Counted from the stretch's first letter, positions 1-10,011 are shown. The stretch is DNA of 64,000 bases from a bacterium BMS3Bbin14 (GCA_002897615.1 BDTX01000028.1:1-64000); one strand, 5' to 3'. Notes: generated by a model not told the origin, from the letters alone. Program-made: numbers and translations.

Positions 1-129
1 CTACCCTCAACTCGTAACTGTAACTGTTCAGATGTGCCCCAGATTTGTTCGTTTCGCCCTCCGAGGTGTACTCCCTGTACCTGAGGAGGGCGAAACGGAC
101 AAAGATGGGGTGCAGGTGAACGGTTACGA
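1..129. repeat. Hairpin repeat family B, copy 1
   Basis: Dispersed repeat with nested inverted symmetry. The inner arms CGTTTCGCCCTCC and GGAGGGCGAAACG flank a short loop, and the outer arms (TAACTGTTCAGATGTGCCCC against GGGGTGCAGGTGAACGGTTA) pair imperfectly, so the whole unit can fold into one long hairpin. A near-identical copy lies at 14785-14912, a truncated one at 16146-16232 and a divergent relative at 8111-8219. It may extend left of the window. No coding capacity is seen. Confidence 0.85.
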
Positions 130-154
130 TCATTCAAAGGTATTCATTCCTTTC

Positions 155-1717
155 CTATAGTTTGATCAAATCGGTATGAGACTCTATACCACTTTGCACG
201 GGTGTGAACTGAGGGGTGGAATTGCTGATATCGCCACCAAGGAGGTAAATCCCCGGAAGCCTCGCCATTATGAAGATGTCGAAGATGGCGGTTTCATCCT
301 GCAGATTCAATGGTTGGGTTGAGTCAAGCACGATTTCCCCGAGTTTTCTTTCATTGGCGGGAAAAAGCTGCGGAGTTGAAATTTCCACTGCCCACACAAA
401 CGCTGGCATTTCTTCCTCGAAAAGCTGACACAATTCCGGTTTTTCAGTTTTTCCTTCCCAATCGACCAATGCCCGCACATGGGCTGCATATTCGGCCGAT
501 GATACAGCCTGAGCGCGGAGAACAACTTGTTGTTTAGCTGTCCATTCGATAAGCCGTAAAATCCATTTGTTCTCGGTTTGAGAAAGGTTAGGAAGGAGGG
601 AATAAAGGATGTTCAAGGCAATGGCCTCGGCCTGCAGACCGCTATAGCAAACACCCGGCCTGAATAATTCCACGACATAATCGACCTTCTCCCTGTCAAT
701 ATAAAGTCGGGGGATACAGAAATTAGGGCCGAAGTTATCGTCATGACCAATGAAACTGCTGGTCCAGCTTTCACTGGGCACGTACCCGATCCCTTCTCCT
801 ATGTGAAAATAAGAGATATCAGCATTCGGTACCCATGTGTCTTTATTGAAAGTATGCCCATAAAAAGGGATAATATGCCTTGCTTCTTTTTGGAGTTTCC
901 GGCCAGCTAGTCTGAAACCGACTAAGGCGCCGCACCCGGTCTCCAACCCCGCATAGGCATACTTCTGGTAAGGCAAATCCTTTCGCGTCTGATTTCCTTC
1001 CAAGCTATAGTCAACATCCTTAAACATGATACCCAACTCGCTTAACACCCGGCGCATCTGTGGAACATCCAACCCCTGGCCTGGATTAAATCCGGGGTTA
1101 ACCGTTTCTGCGATTTGATTAATTCGGCGGTAGGAGATATCCCCTTCCGGAAGAATTCTGGAAAGCAGGCTGCGTAACGCCACTTGGGCGCAGGCCTTGT
1201 TAAGCTTATTCTGCTGACAATATAGCAGTCCTTCTATTGCGAATGATTTAGCCCCAACCGCAAACCGGTATCGCCGTGGCCGGGGAATACAGTTGTGCTC
1301 GTGGGGGTACTTGGCGAAAACCGCTTCAAAGATGTGCCAGTGATCGTAGCCGATTGCGCCGATCACATCGTGTTTGAGGATTGCATACCCGGCCAGCGCG
1401 TTACTGGTGAGGTCTGGCAGGTCGGAATGACATATCGTCTTTTCCCAGAAGGAAAGTCGTAGCAGAGCCACATTCCGATAGTCAGGATAGCGGGCAAGAA
1501 TATCCTCGTTTTCTTCTGCGATAATCCCGGAAGGAGGAAGATTCTCTATGGTCAGAGTTTCTGCATGAAAAGAGCGGGCCAGCGAAAAAATCCGCCGGAT
1601 ACTATCATAATCGCCGAAACGTGTCTCAACGAGATCAAAAAAAGAAAATGGCGGTTCGAGGAGCAGAATTTCCTGCTCCTCGGTAACCGCCATGCGATGG
1701 TCTTCCTGAAAAGACAT
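155..1717 (-). CDS. Hypothetical protein, possibly papain/C39-like cysteine peptidase
   Basis: A 520-residue protein I do not recognise as a named family. It has no signal peptide or membrane segment. The arrangement Q169-x6-C176 (QNKLNKACAQVAL), then GHTFNKDTWVPNAD with H288 and an acidic residue (D293 or D300), resembles the Gln/Cys/His/Asp layout of C39-like or papain-fold cysteine peptidases; this is inference from spacing only. The start ATG overlaps the stop of the 59-aa gene upstream (ATGA), so the two are probably translationally coupled. The pair sits between repeat copies at 1-129 and 2007-2111, which suggests an accessory unit. Confidence 0.7.
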   Translation of the reverse strand: MSFQEDHRMAVTEEQEILLLEPPFSFFDLVETRFGDYDSIRRIFSLARSFHAETLTIENLPPSGIIAEENEDILARYPDYRNVALLRLSFWEKTICHSDLPDLTSNALAGYAILKHDVIGAIGYDHWHIFEAVFAKYPHEHNCIPRPRRYRFAVGAKSFAIEGLLYCQQNKLNKACAQVALRSLLSRILPEGDISYRRINQIAETVNPGFNPGQGLDVPQMRRVLSELGIMFKDVDYSLEGNQTRKDLPYQKYAYAGLETGCGALVGFRLAGRKLQKEARHIIPFYGHTFNKDTWVPNADISYFHIGEGIGYVPSESWTSSFIGHDDNFGPNFCIPRLYIDREKVDYVVELFRPGVCYSGLQAEAIALNILYSLLPNLSQTENKWILRLIEWTAKQQVVLRAQAVSSAEYAAHVRALVDWEGKTEKPELCQLFEEEMPAFVWAVEISTPQLFPANERKLGEIVLDSTQPLNLQDETAIFDIFIMARLPGIYLLGGDISNSTPQFTPVQSGIESHTDLIKL

Positions 1718-1896
1718 CAGCCAAATTTCAACTTGCTCTCGGCCGCTTTCTTATGGGCCGCATCGACTTTACGAATGAAGGTCTGAACTACTTTGGTATA
1801 ACGCATCTCTGCCTTTACAGTTCCTTGCGTTGTACCGAATCGAGAGGTAATTTTTTTTGCAAGATCAGCGTTTCCGAATGTCCCTTGCTTTTTCAT
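1717..1896 (-). CDS. Small basic hypothetical protein (59 aa) upstream of the 520-aa gene
   Basis: Short reading frame beginning MKKQGTFGNADLAKK and ending KLKFG, rich in Lys/Arg/Thr/Ala with no Cys or Trp. It has a strong ribosome-binding site (GGAGGGG, 7 nt before ATG 1896) and a promoter-like sequence about 40 bp upstream. Its TGA stop overlaps the ATG of the next gene, which argues that it is real and co-translated. No family recognised; it could be a DNA-binding partner, an antitoxin-like protein or a substrate of the putative peptidase. The function is unknown. Confidence 0.7.
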   Translation of the reverse strand: MKKQGTFGNADLAKKITSRFGTTQGTVKAEMRYTKVVQTFIRKVDAAHKKAAESKLKFG

Positions 1897-1936
1897 GGTA
1901 GATCCCCTCCATGTCCACTATTTTTATCCTTAGTAT

Positions 1937-1965
1937 TTAATATACAATTAGCTTGCAGTTGTCAA
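1937..1965 (-). promoter_or_regulatory. Candidate sigma70 promoter for the 59-aa/520-aa pair
   Basis: Reading the minus strand: TTGACA (1965-1960), 17-bp spacer, TATTAA (1942-1937). The -35 is perfect and the -10 matches 4 of 6. It lies 41 bp before the ATG at 1896. Confidence 0.5.
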
Positions 1966-2006
1966 CTGCATCAAGATGGGGGCAAAGATAGTCAGGCTTG
2001 CATTAT

Positions 2007-2108
2007 CCTGGATCCGTGAGCGTCCGAGAATAGTGCAGATGCAAAGCGGCAACGATGTTGATTATCCTGGTGTGATATCAACGAATTGCCCGCGAAGCAG
2101 ATGCGCGG

Positions 2109-2111
<3 letters not shown>
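2007..2111 (+). mobile_element. Family A MITE-like element, left-half fragment (A1)
   Basis: Begins with the family A left terminus (CCTGGATCCGTGAGCG) and matches the first ~105 bp of the full element, somewhat diverged, then merges into the 3' end of lysS. The lysS TAA (2111-2109) lies at the fragment's right margin, so the right end was lost or overwritten. Confidence 0.8.
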
Positions 2112-3641
<1,530 letters not shown>

Positions 3642-3666
3642 GCCGGACTCCGCCGCCTATTTTTTT

Positions 3667-3891
3667 TTAGACCTGAATCCGTGAGCGTTCGAGAACGGTG
3701 CAGATGCAAGGCGGCAACGATGCTGATTATCCTGGTGTGATATCAACGAGTTGCCAACGCAGCAGATGTGCCGTTATCGGGCGCCCCGCAGGGCGGCGCG
3801 GTGCAGACCAGGGAATGCGCTTATTCGGCAATAATACAATAAATTCCACGTGTTGCATGTGGTCCCCAAGCCGTCACGGATCCAGGTTAGA
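3667..3891 (+). mobile_element. Family A MITE-like element, full length (A2), with 5-bp TSD
   Basis: Element 3672-3886 (215 bp), bounded by inverted termini CCTGAATCCGTGA and TCACGGATCCAGG. It is flanked by the direct repeat TTAGA (3667-3671 and 3887-3891). The right duplication contains the TAA stop of the neighbouring MetE-like gene, so insertion occurred exactly at that gene's 3' end. Reading frames inside the element are not conserved as protein. Confidence 0.9.
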
Positions 3892-4993
3892 GGTACGAGG
3901 CGCGTAGCGCCATGGAAACATCGCGGGTCAGGGCCAGGACTTTTTTGGCCAGTTCCGGGGCCAGCGAACCGGTGCCGCAACTGGGGGTAATGAGTGTCTG
4001 CCGCAGAATTGCCGCCTTGTCCCGGTTGGCTCCGCTAATGGCCCCGGCCTGGGATTCCCAGAGCCTGACCAGCGACTCGCTGGTCTCCGCGTTGATATCC
4101 TCGGCCCTGGAGGTCGGCACGCCGCCCCAGGCAATGATGCCGCCGCGTTCCAGAAAAGCCGCGATTTCATCTTGCAGCAGCGCCACCCGGTCAAAGAAGC
4201 CGTAGGCGTCAAAGCTGAGAATATCAATGGTTGAGTTCAGCAGCAACCCCCAGTCGGTGTTGGCACAGACATGGATTCCGACCAGGCCGCCGGCCAGGTG
4301 AACGGCCTCGGCCACTTCGTTGATCATCCCGCCGATCTCCTCGGTGGTCACACTGATAAAGGCCGATGAACCCAGGCCGGCCAGGGCCGGTTCGTCGATA
4401 AACAGCAGGACCGGCTTGCCGCTTTTGGCTGTCAGGAACCTGGTCTGCCAGGCGGCCGTCATGGCCACGCCCTTGATGACCATGTCGCGGATCGTCTCGT
4501 CATAATAACCGGCCCGCCCCTGGAGATCCTTGATCCCGGTCAGCATGGTAAACGGCCCGGTTACCTGGCCCTTGACCGCGGCCAGGCCGGTCTGTTCCCG
4601 CAGCCTGTCGGCCAGCAGGTAGAGTCCGGCCGCCCGTTCCCTGCTTGTTTGAAATCTTGAGCCGTCCAGCTTTTCATAATCTTCCGTAACCGCCAGGTAC
4701 TCCTCGTAAAAGGCGAGCTGCTCCTCGGCGAAGCCGGGCCGCGAGATATCGTAATAGATGCGTCCCTCCGGGCTTTCCGGATGTTCTTCTACAATGCAGG
4801 GCAGCCCTTCGGCGAACTGCGGCAGCATCTGTTCCCGGGGGTTGACGGGGAGCTGGGGCCAAAGCGGTATTTCCGGCGTTGTCTCGAAAATCCAGTCCAG
4901 GGCCTGCCGGTGACTGTTCAGCGGCACGCTGCCGATAAGTACCGGAAGACCATTGGCCGCGAATCGGCCGGTCTGATCTGCTGTCATGGTCAT
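3887..4993 (-). CDS. Core MetE-type methionine synthase / MetE C-terminal-like methyltransferase
   Basis: A 368-residue UROD/MetE-superfamily TIM barrel matching only the catalytic C-terminal half of cobalamin-independent methionine synthase. Candidate zinc ligands are visible: HVC in GIHVCANTDW, a conserved Glu in LLFIDEPAL, and the C-terminal Cys in TPSCGTGSL. Short 'core-MetE' proteins in anaerobes are thought to methylate homocysteine from a corrinoid methyl donor instead of methyltetrahydrofolate; assigning that donor here is inference. Its stop codon lies in the target duplication of repeat A2. It could also act on another thiol substrate. Confidence 0.8.
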   Translation of the reverse strand: MTMTADQTGRFAANGLPVLIGSVPLNSHRQALDWIFETTPEIPLWPQLPVNPREQMLPQFAEGLPCIVEEHPESPEGRIYYDISRPGFAEEQLAFYEEYLAVTEDYEKLDGSRFQTSRERAAGLYLLADRLREQTGLAAVKGQVTGPFTMLTGIKDLQGRAGYYDETIRDMVIKGVAMTAAWQTRFLTAKSGKPVLLFIDEPALAGLGSSAFISVTTEEIGGMINEVAEAVHLAGGLVGIHVCANTDWGLLLNSTIDILSFDAYGFFDRVALLQDEIAAFLERGGIIAWGGVPTSRAEDINAETSESLVRLWESQAGAISGANRDKAAILRQTLITPSCGTGSLAPELAKKVLALTRDVSMALRASYL

Positions 4994-5023
4994 CTCGGAT
5001 GGTGAGTCAATTTTTTATTTTTA

Positions 5024-5158
5024 CCTGGATCCGTGACGGCTCGAGGTAATATTCCAGGCAATATCTGGATATTTATTGCATTATTGACAAACAAATGCAT
5101 TTTATACTCTTCACCGCGCCGGACTGCGGGGCGCCTGTGATGGCTTACACCAGGATGG
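5024..5158 (-). mobile_element. Family A element, internally deleted copy, inverted (A3)
   Basis: Starts with the reverse complement of the right terminus (CCTGGATCCGTGACGGCTCGAGG) and follows the element through the GC-rich arm, then jumps to the ACACCAGGAT segment and ends. About 75 bp of the interior and the left terminus are missing, so no target duplication can be assigned. Confidence 0.75.
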
Positions 5159-5186
5159 GTATAATTAGTGCGAAGCCGGCCTGATG

Positions 5187-6494
5187 TCAATTTTTTTCAA
5201 GCAGGGCGACGGACTCGATGTGATGGGTCTGGGGGAACATGTCAACCGGCGTCAGTGATAACAGCCTGTAACCGCCGGCAACGAGAAGGCGCAGGTCGCG
5301 CATCAGGGTGGCCGGGTCACAGGAAACGTAGATGATGCGTCCCGGGGCAAGATCGAGCAGCAGGGCGGCGTTTTTGCCCAGACCCTGACGGGGCGGATCA
5401 AGAACGACGCAGTCAAAATAAAGCCCCGCCCCGAGGCATTGCCTGAGTCCGGCCGCAACGTCGATATCCTGAAACTCGCAGTCATGCAGTCCGGCCGCGG
5501 CGGCATTGGCCCTGGCCCGGGCAATGCTTTCCCGGTTCCGTTCAAGACCGGTGACGGCTGCATGGCCCAGGCCCAGCGGCACGGAAAAGTTGCCCATGCC
5601 GCAGAACAGGTCGAGAATCCGTCGGCCGCTGCCGTCACCGCTCAACCTGCAGACGAGACCGATGAGCCGGCTGTTCTGCCGGGCGTTGACCTGCGAAAAA
5701 CAACCGGGGCTCCAGGAGAGAGAAAAGGGCTGCCCGCAGACGCTGCGGTCAAATTGCTGCCGGAGAACCGCCTCCGGCTGCCGCGGGGAGCCGGGCCGAA
5801 CCCGGCTCCCCGCTTGCACCAGGACCTGCGCAATGGGTTCCAGGCTCAAGGCAAATTCGCGGATCAGGCGCTGATCCGCCCGTTTTCTGTTGTCCAGGCG
5901 CAGAAGCGCAATCACCCGCCCGGCGGCCGGGCTGTGCTGCAGCTCTATTTCCCGGGTGAAGGCGGCCACCCGGCGCAAATATTTTGAGCGGTTCAGCTCG
6001 GCCAGGGCCGTGTTGATCGGGGCCGTGGCAACCGGACATTCGTGAATGGGGACCAGCCGGTTGCTGCGTGCCTGGTAAAAACCGGCTTCTCCCCGCGCCG
6101 AGATCGCCAGGCGAATCCGGTGACGGTAACCAAGGGCCAGGGGCGAGGCCAGCAGCGGTTGCGAAACGCCTTCATCGCAGACCACCCGCGCCCGGCCGGC
6201 GGCCTCGATGAGGATGTTTTCCTTGATGCGATGTTGCGCGGTTTCCCGGGCATGCTGGAGGTCGCAGCCGCCACACTCCGCATAGCGGGGACAGAGCGGT
6301 TCGACCCGGTCCCCGGACGGCTCCAGCACCTTGACGAGTTCCGCCTCCAGGTAGCCGCGATGCTGCCTGGTGCCCCGGACAACAACGGTCTCGCCGGGCA
6401 GGACCCGGCCGGCCATGACCACCATGCCGTCTTCCCGCCGGCCGATCCCGATGCCCCCGGTGATGATTTTGTCAATGCGGATTGTTGTTTTCAT
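5187..6494 (-). CDS. rlmD: 23S rRNA (uracil-5-)-methyltransferase, RlmD/TrmA family
   Basis: SAM-dependent m5U methylase of the TrmA/RlmC/RlmD family acting on rRNA. It has an N-terminal TRAM domain (residues 1-60), an Fe-S cluster motif (C68, C74, C77 in CPRYAECGGCDLQ, plus a later Cys), a Rossmann SAM site (ILDLFCGMGNFSVPLG), the DPPRQGLG motif and the catalytic Cys in YVSCDPATL. I chose ATG 6494: the open frame upstream only translates repeat sequence. The initiation region GGATTCAGG-ATG comes from the terminus of repeat A4. RlmC or TrmA specificity cannot be excluded. Confidence 0.88.
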   Translation of the reverse strand: MKTTIRIDKIITGGIGIGRREDGMVVMAGRVLPGETVVVRGTRQHRGYLEAELVKVLEPSGDRVEPLCPRYAECGGCDLQHARETAQHRIKENILIEAAGRARVVCDEGVSQPLLASPLALGYRHRIRLAISARGEAGFYQARSNRLVPIHECPVATAPINTALAELNRSKYLRRVAAFTREIELQHSPAAGRVIALLRLDNRKRADQRLIREFALSLEPIAQVLVQAGSRVRPGSPRQPEAVLRQQFDRSVCGQPFSLSWSPGCFSQVNARQNSRLIGLVCRLSGDGSGRRILDLFCGMGNFSVPLGLGHAAVTGLERNRESIARARANAAAAGLHDCEFQDIDVAAGLRQCLGAGLYFDCVVLDPPRQGLGKNAALLLDLAPGRIIYVSCDPATLMRDLRLLVAGGYRLLSLTPVDMFPQTHHIESVALLEKN

Positions 6495-6563
6495 CCTGAA
6501 TCCGTGAGCGTTCGAGAATGGTGCAGATGCAGATAGCGAGCCGGCGAGACCTTCGAGGCGGCA
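6495..6563 (+). mobile_element. Family A element, left-end fragment with 24-nt insert (A4)
   Basis: Left terminus CCTGAATCCGTGAGCG followed by the subfamily that carries an extra 24 nt (GATAGCGAGCCGGCGAGACC and 4 more). It is truncated after AGGCGGCAA. It touches the ATG of the rlmD-type gene and supplies that gene's upstream leader. Confidence 0.8.
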
Positions 6564-6606
6564 ATGGTCCGTCGGCAGGGGGTCCCGTGCTGAGGCCGTT
6601 GCCCCG

Positions 6607-6634
6607 TTGCCGCTTTTTTTTATACTCATATAAA
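6607..6634 (+). promoter_or_regulatory. Candidate promoter for the sigma54 response regulator
   Basis: TTGCCG (6607-6612), 16-bp spacer, TATAAA (6629-6634). It lies ~25 bp before the gene start. Confidence 0.35.
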
Positions 6635-6660
6635 CCGAAATTGTGTATTTTAACATGGTT

Positions 6661-8019
6661 ATGGCAGAAAAAACAAAGGTGAAAATTCTGGTCGTTGATG
6701 ACGAACAGGTTCATCGCTTCATGTTGGCCTCGCTTTTCAGCGAGTGGGGCTGGCAGTCGGCGGAGGCGGATGACGGCGCCACGGCCGTGGCCGCCGTTGC
6801 GGATGGGCCTTTCGACGCGATTCTGATGGACGTGCGCATGACCACCATGGACGGGATGGAGGCCTTGAAAAGGATTCATGCCCTCAATCCGGCGATTCCG
6901 GTGGTGATCATGACCGCCTTTTCCTCGGTGGATGCCGCAGTGGAGGCGATCAAGAACGGCGCCCATGATTACCTGACCAAGCCGCTCGATTTCGACCGCC
7001 TCCGCCGGACCCTTGACGTGGCCATGGGACATAAACGTCGGCACGATGACCAATATCCGCTGCCGGAGACTTCATCCGCCGGGGGGGCCGGGATAATCGG
7101 CTCTTCCCGCCCGATGCAGGCCCTCTGGGAGATGATTGTGCAGGTCGCCCCGACCGAGGCGAATATCCTGGTTACCGGTGAATCGGGGACCGGCAAGGAA
7201 CTGGTGGCCTCGGCTTTGCATTACCGGAGCCGGCGGGACCAGGGACCCTTTATCAAGGTCAACTGCGCGGCCCTGGCCGAGAACCTGCTGGAGTCGGAGT
7301 TGTTCGGCCATGAAAAGGGCGCCTTTACCGGGGCGGACAGAACAAGAGAAGGCCGTTTCGTCCAGGCCGACGGCGGGACGCTCTTTCTTGATGAAATCGG
7401 CGAGACCACCCCGGCCATGCAGGCCAAGTTGCTGCGGGTGCTGCAGGAGCACGAACTGCAAAGAGTAGGCGGGCAGGAGACGATCCGGGTGGATGTCCGG
7501 ATCATTGCGGCCACCAACCGTGACCTGGAGCGCGAGGTCGCGGACGGACGGTTCCGCGAGGATCTCTATTACCGGCTTAATGTTGTCGTCCTCGAGGTGC
7601 CGCCGCTGCGTGAGCGGCATGGCGACATTCCGCTGCTGGCCGATTATTTCCTGCATAAATTCGTCGAGAAGAACAAGAGGCAGGTCGTCGGCATTACCCC
7701 CGAGTGCATGGATCTGCTGGTCCGTTATCCCTGGCCCGGCAATGTGCGGGAGCTGGAAAACGCCATTGAACGGGGGATGATTTTCATGCGCGGCGAGTAT
7801 CTGGAAGTGGACGGCCTGCCGTTGGCCATTCAGCGCTGGGCCGGCGAGAATATGTCGCCGGCGGCGGGTGAAGAGCCGGCGACATTGAAGGACGCCGAAC
7901 GGGCGCTTATCGTCAAAACCCTGGAGGAGACCGGCGGCAACCGCAGTGAAGCCGCCCGCCGCCTGCAGATTACCCGCAAAACCCTGCTCAGCAAGATAAG
8001 AAATTACAATATCCAATAA
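6661..8019 (+). CDS. Sigma54-dependent response regulator, NtrC family
   Basis: Cytoplasmic transcription activator of three domains. The receiver domain (residues 1-120) has acidic pocket DD, phospho-acceptor D57 in ILMDVRM and a KPLDF lysine. The AAA+ domain has Walker A GESGTGKE, the sigma54-contact loop GAFTGA, and Walker B GGTLFLDEIGE. The C-terminal Fis-type helix-turn-helix is GNRSEAARRLQITRKTLLSKI. All key residues are intact. No histidine kinase gene is adjacent, so the partner and regulon are unknown. ATG 6661 gives a standard N-terminus; ATG 6655 is also possible. The stop directly abuts repeat fragment A5. Confidence 0.93.
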   Translation: MAEKTKVKILVVDDEQVHRFMLASLFSEWGWQSAEADDGATAVAAVADGPFDAILMDVRMTTMDGMEALKRIHALNPAIPVVIMTAFSSVDAAVEAIKNGAHDYLTKPLDFDRLRRTLDVAMGHKRRHDDQYPLPETSSAGGAGIIGSSRPMQALWEMIVQVAPTEANILVTGESGTGKELVASALHYRSRRDQGPFIKVNCAALAENLLESELFGHEKGAFTGADRTREGRFVQADGGTLFLDEIGETTPAMQAKLLRVLQEHELQRVGGQETIRVDVRIIAATNRDLEREVADGRFREDLYYRLNVVVLEVPPLRERHGDIPLLADYFLHKFVEKNKRQVVGITPECMDLLVRYPWPGNVRELENAIERGMIFMRGEYLEVDGLPLAIQRWAGENMSPAAGEEPATLKDAERALIVKTLEETGGNRSEAARRLQITRKTLLSKIRNYNIQ

Positions 8020-8090
8020 CCTGAATCCGTGAGCGTTCGGGAACGGTGCAGATGCAGATAGCGAGCCGGCGAGACCTTCGAGGCGGCAAC
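8020..8090 (+). mobile_element. Family A element, left-end fragment with 24-nt insert (A5)
   Basis: Same subfamily and same break point (after AGGCGGCAA) as the fragment at 6495-6563, beginning one base after the TAA of the response regulator. What follows is not element sequence but a different hairpin repeat. Confidence 0.8.
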
Positions 8091-8110
8091 CTCGGGGGGA
8101 TACTCAGCCC

Positions 8111-8219
8111 GTACGAGTTCACCAGTGCCTTGAATTCGTTCGCCTGGGACTCCGAATCTATCCTTAGCGGATGTGAGGAGGCCAAAACGGACGAAGATGA
8201 GGTGCTGGTGGACTCGTAC
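8111..8219. repeat. Hairpin repeat, divergent relative of family B
   Basis: Outer inverted arms GTACGAGTTCACCAGTGCCT and AGGTGCTGGTGGACTCGTAC pair almost fully. The core TTCGTTCG...ACGGACGAAGATG(A)GGTGC resembles the family B core at the same relative places. It lies between the response regulator and the aminotransferase; no gene is seen in 8020-8391. Confidence 0.65.
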
Positions 8220-8244
8220 CAATAAAAAGGTTTTTTGCGCTCTC

Positions 8245-8273
8245 TTGACTCAGTTCAGAGGCTATGGTAGAAC
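8245..8273 (+). promoter_or_regulatory. Candidate sigma70 promoter for the aminotransferase
   Basis: TTGACT (8245-8250), 17-bp spacer, TAGAAC (8268-8273); 5/6 and 4/6 matches. The leader to the ATG at 8392 would be ~110 nt. Confidence 0.45.
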
Positions 8274-8391
8274 CGATTTTTACTCGGAAGGCCTTCGGAA
8301 AATCCTGACATCTCCCTCCCGGCCGGATGATCTTTGAGACCATACAGAATTAAATAAAAACGAAAAAACAACACAAACGGAGCATGAACAG

Positions 8392-9702
8392 ATGCGTACG
8401 GATATTCTTCATATCGGCGCTGGCGAACTGACCTACGAAATTCGCAACATCGTCAATGTCGGCATGAAGCTTCAGAGCCTCGGAGTCAATGTCAACTGGG
8501 AGAACATCGGAGACCCGGTGGCCAAAGGTGAACGGATTCCCTCCTGGATGAAGGACATCGTGGCCGATGCGGTCAGGGACGACCTGACCTACGGCTATTG
8601 TCCGACCAAGGGCATTCTCTCGACCCGGGAGTTTATCGCCGCCGAGACCAATAAACTGGGCGGGGTGCAGATCGACGCCGAGGATATTCTTTTTTTTAAC
8701 GGCCTGGGTGACGCCATTTCCAAGGTATTCGGTTTCCTGAGGAGTACGGCCCGGGTGATCGTGCCGAGCCCGAGTTATACCACCCATTCCTCGGCCGAGG
8801 CAGCCCATGCCGGCGACCGGCCCGTGACCTATATCCTGGATCCCAACTATAACTGGTATCCCGATCTCGAGAATCTCGAGAATCACATCAAGTACAACCC
8901 GGCCGTGGCCGGTATTCTGATTATCAACCCGGATAACCCGACCGGCGCCGTCTATCCCGAGGAGGTCCTGCGGGCCATTGTCTACATTGCCGAAAAAAAT
9001 GACCTCTTTATTATCTGCGACGAGGTCTACCAGCATATGACCTATAACGGCACCAGGTCCGTGCCGCTCTGCACGGTACTCGGTGACACTGTTCCGGCCA
9101 TCTGCATGCGCGGCATATCCAAGGAGATGCCCTGGCCGGGCGGCCGCTGCGGCTGGATTGAAGTATACAACGGTCACCGGGACGCCATGTTCGAGAAATA
9201 CATCCAGTCCATTCTCAATTCCAAGATGGTGGAGGTCTGTTCCACGACCTTGCCGCAACGGGTGCTGCCGCGGATCCTTAAACATCCGGACTTCCCCCGT
9301 TATCTCGACGAACGGATCAGGCGCTACGAAAAATTCTCCAACATTGCCTACGATATTCTCCGGGAGGTGAAGGGGATCCTGGTTAACCGGACCAACGGCG
9401 CTTTCTACATGAGCGTGGTCTTTCAAAACGGCTTTTTGAATCACGAACAGAATCTGCCCATTGATAACGAAGAGGTGCGGACGACCGTAGAGGCCCTGGT
9501 GTCGGGCCGTAATGTCGGGCTGGACAAACGTTTCGTTTATTACCTCCTCGCCTCGACCGGCGTCTGCGTGGTCCCCCTGTCATCGTTTGCCACTGAACTG
9601 CAGGGTTTTCGCATCACCCTGCTTGAACGTGATGAACAGGAATTTACCAGGATCTTCAAGACGATTGCCCACAGCATAAAGCAGTATCTCGTCTCCGCCT
9701 GA
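8392..9702 (+). CDS. Pyridoxal-phosphate aminotransferase, class I/II (aspartate aminotransferase-like)
   Basis: Fold-type I PLP transaminase, 436 aa. Visible signatures are the substrate/PLP loop NPDNPTG, the PLP-contact aspartate in IICDEVYQH, the Schiff-base lysine in MRGISKEMPWPGGRCGW, and a C-terminal arginine region (LQGFRITLL). It probably exchanges amino groups between aspartate, alanine or aromatic amino acids and 2-oxoglutarate, but the substrate cannot be fixed from sequence. GGAG lies 9 nt before the ATG. It is a single gene with its own promoter candidate. Confidence 0.9.
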   Translation: MRTDILHIGAGELTYEIRNIVNVGMKLQSLGVNVNWENIGDPVAKGERIPSWMKDIVADAVRDDLTYGYCPTKGILSTREFIAAETNKLGGVQIDAEDILFFNGLGDAISKVFGFLRSTARVIVPSPSYTTHSSAEAAHAGDRPVTYILDPNYNWYPDLENLENHIKYNPAVAGILIINPDNPTGAVYPEEVLRAIVYIAEKNDLFIICDEVYQHMTYNGTRSVPLCTVLGDTVPAICMRGISKEMPWPGGRCGWIEVYNGHRDAMFEKYIQSILNSKMVEVCSTTLPQRVLPRILKHPDFPRYLDERIRRYEKFSNIAYDILREVKGILVNRTNGAFYMSVVFQNGFLNHEQNLPIDNEEVRTTVEALVSGRNVGLDKRFVYYLLASTGVCVVPLSSFATELQGFRITLLERDEQEFTRIFKTIAHSIKQYLVSA

Positions 9703-9855
9703 ACGGCCTTGAGGCCGTCACCCGGCGGGTTGGTAGCGGAGCGGTGCCGATGCCCCGGCGGCCGGTCCATACCGGCGGCCGGGGCACGCCTGCCGCCCAT
9801 GGTGAGCGATTCACAACATATTCTATTTTTTCGCCTTTCCAGACCCTTGATTCCC

Positions 9856-9884
9856 TTGACAATCCTAGAACCCGTCCTTATTGT
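9856..9884 (+). promoter_or_regulatory. Candidate promoter upstream of grpE
   Basis: TTGACA (9856-9861), 17-bp spacer, TATTGT (9879-9884). The overlapping CTTGAC could also serve a sigma32-type -35. The 309-bp gap 9703-10011 contains no CIRCE operator and no recognisable gene otherwise. Confidence 0.45.
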
Positions 9885-10011
9885 TCGGCTGGATTGGAGA
9901 GTAAAATTCAACCAGTTTCCCAATCGAGTAAAGAGTGTAAAAATGTTACCATCCAGACCCGGCCGAGTCGTTGCCGGGTGCTGAGCAATTTTTATCCCGG
10001 GGAGAAGGGGC

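Noticed and set aside
3667-3891. Family A as a Tn3-derived TIME element (5-bp duplications).
   Set aside because: The termini are CCTG(A/G)ATCCGTGA and only about 13 bp long, not the ~38-bp GGGG-type ends of Tn3 elements. The source transposon remains open.
3698-3907. Open frames inside family A copies (also at 20502-20705, 42343-42552 and 61551-61820) giving similar short proteins.
   Set aside because: They follow the repeat's DNA similarity, have no ribosome-binding site, differ in length and end, and cross the element's termini; they are by-products of the repeat.
9703-10011. CIRCE operator or HrcA gene before grpE.
   Set aside because: No TTAGCACTC-N9-GAGTGCTAA pattern and no HrcA-like frame were found in the gap.
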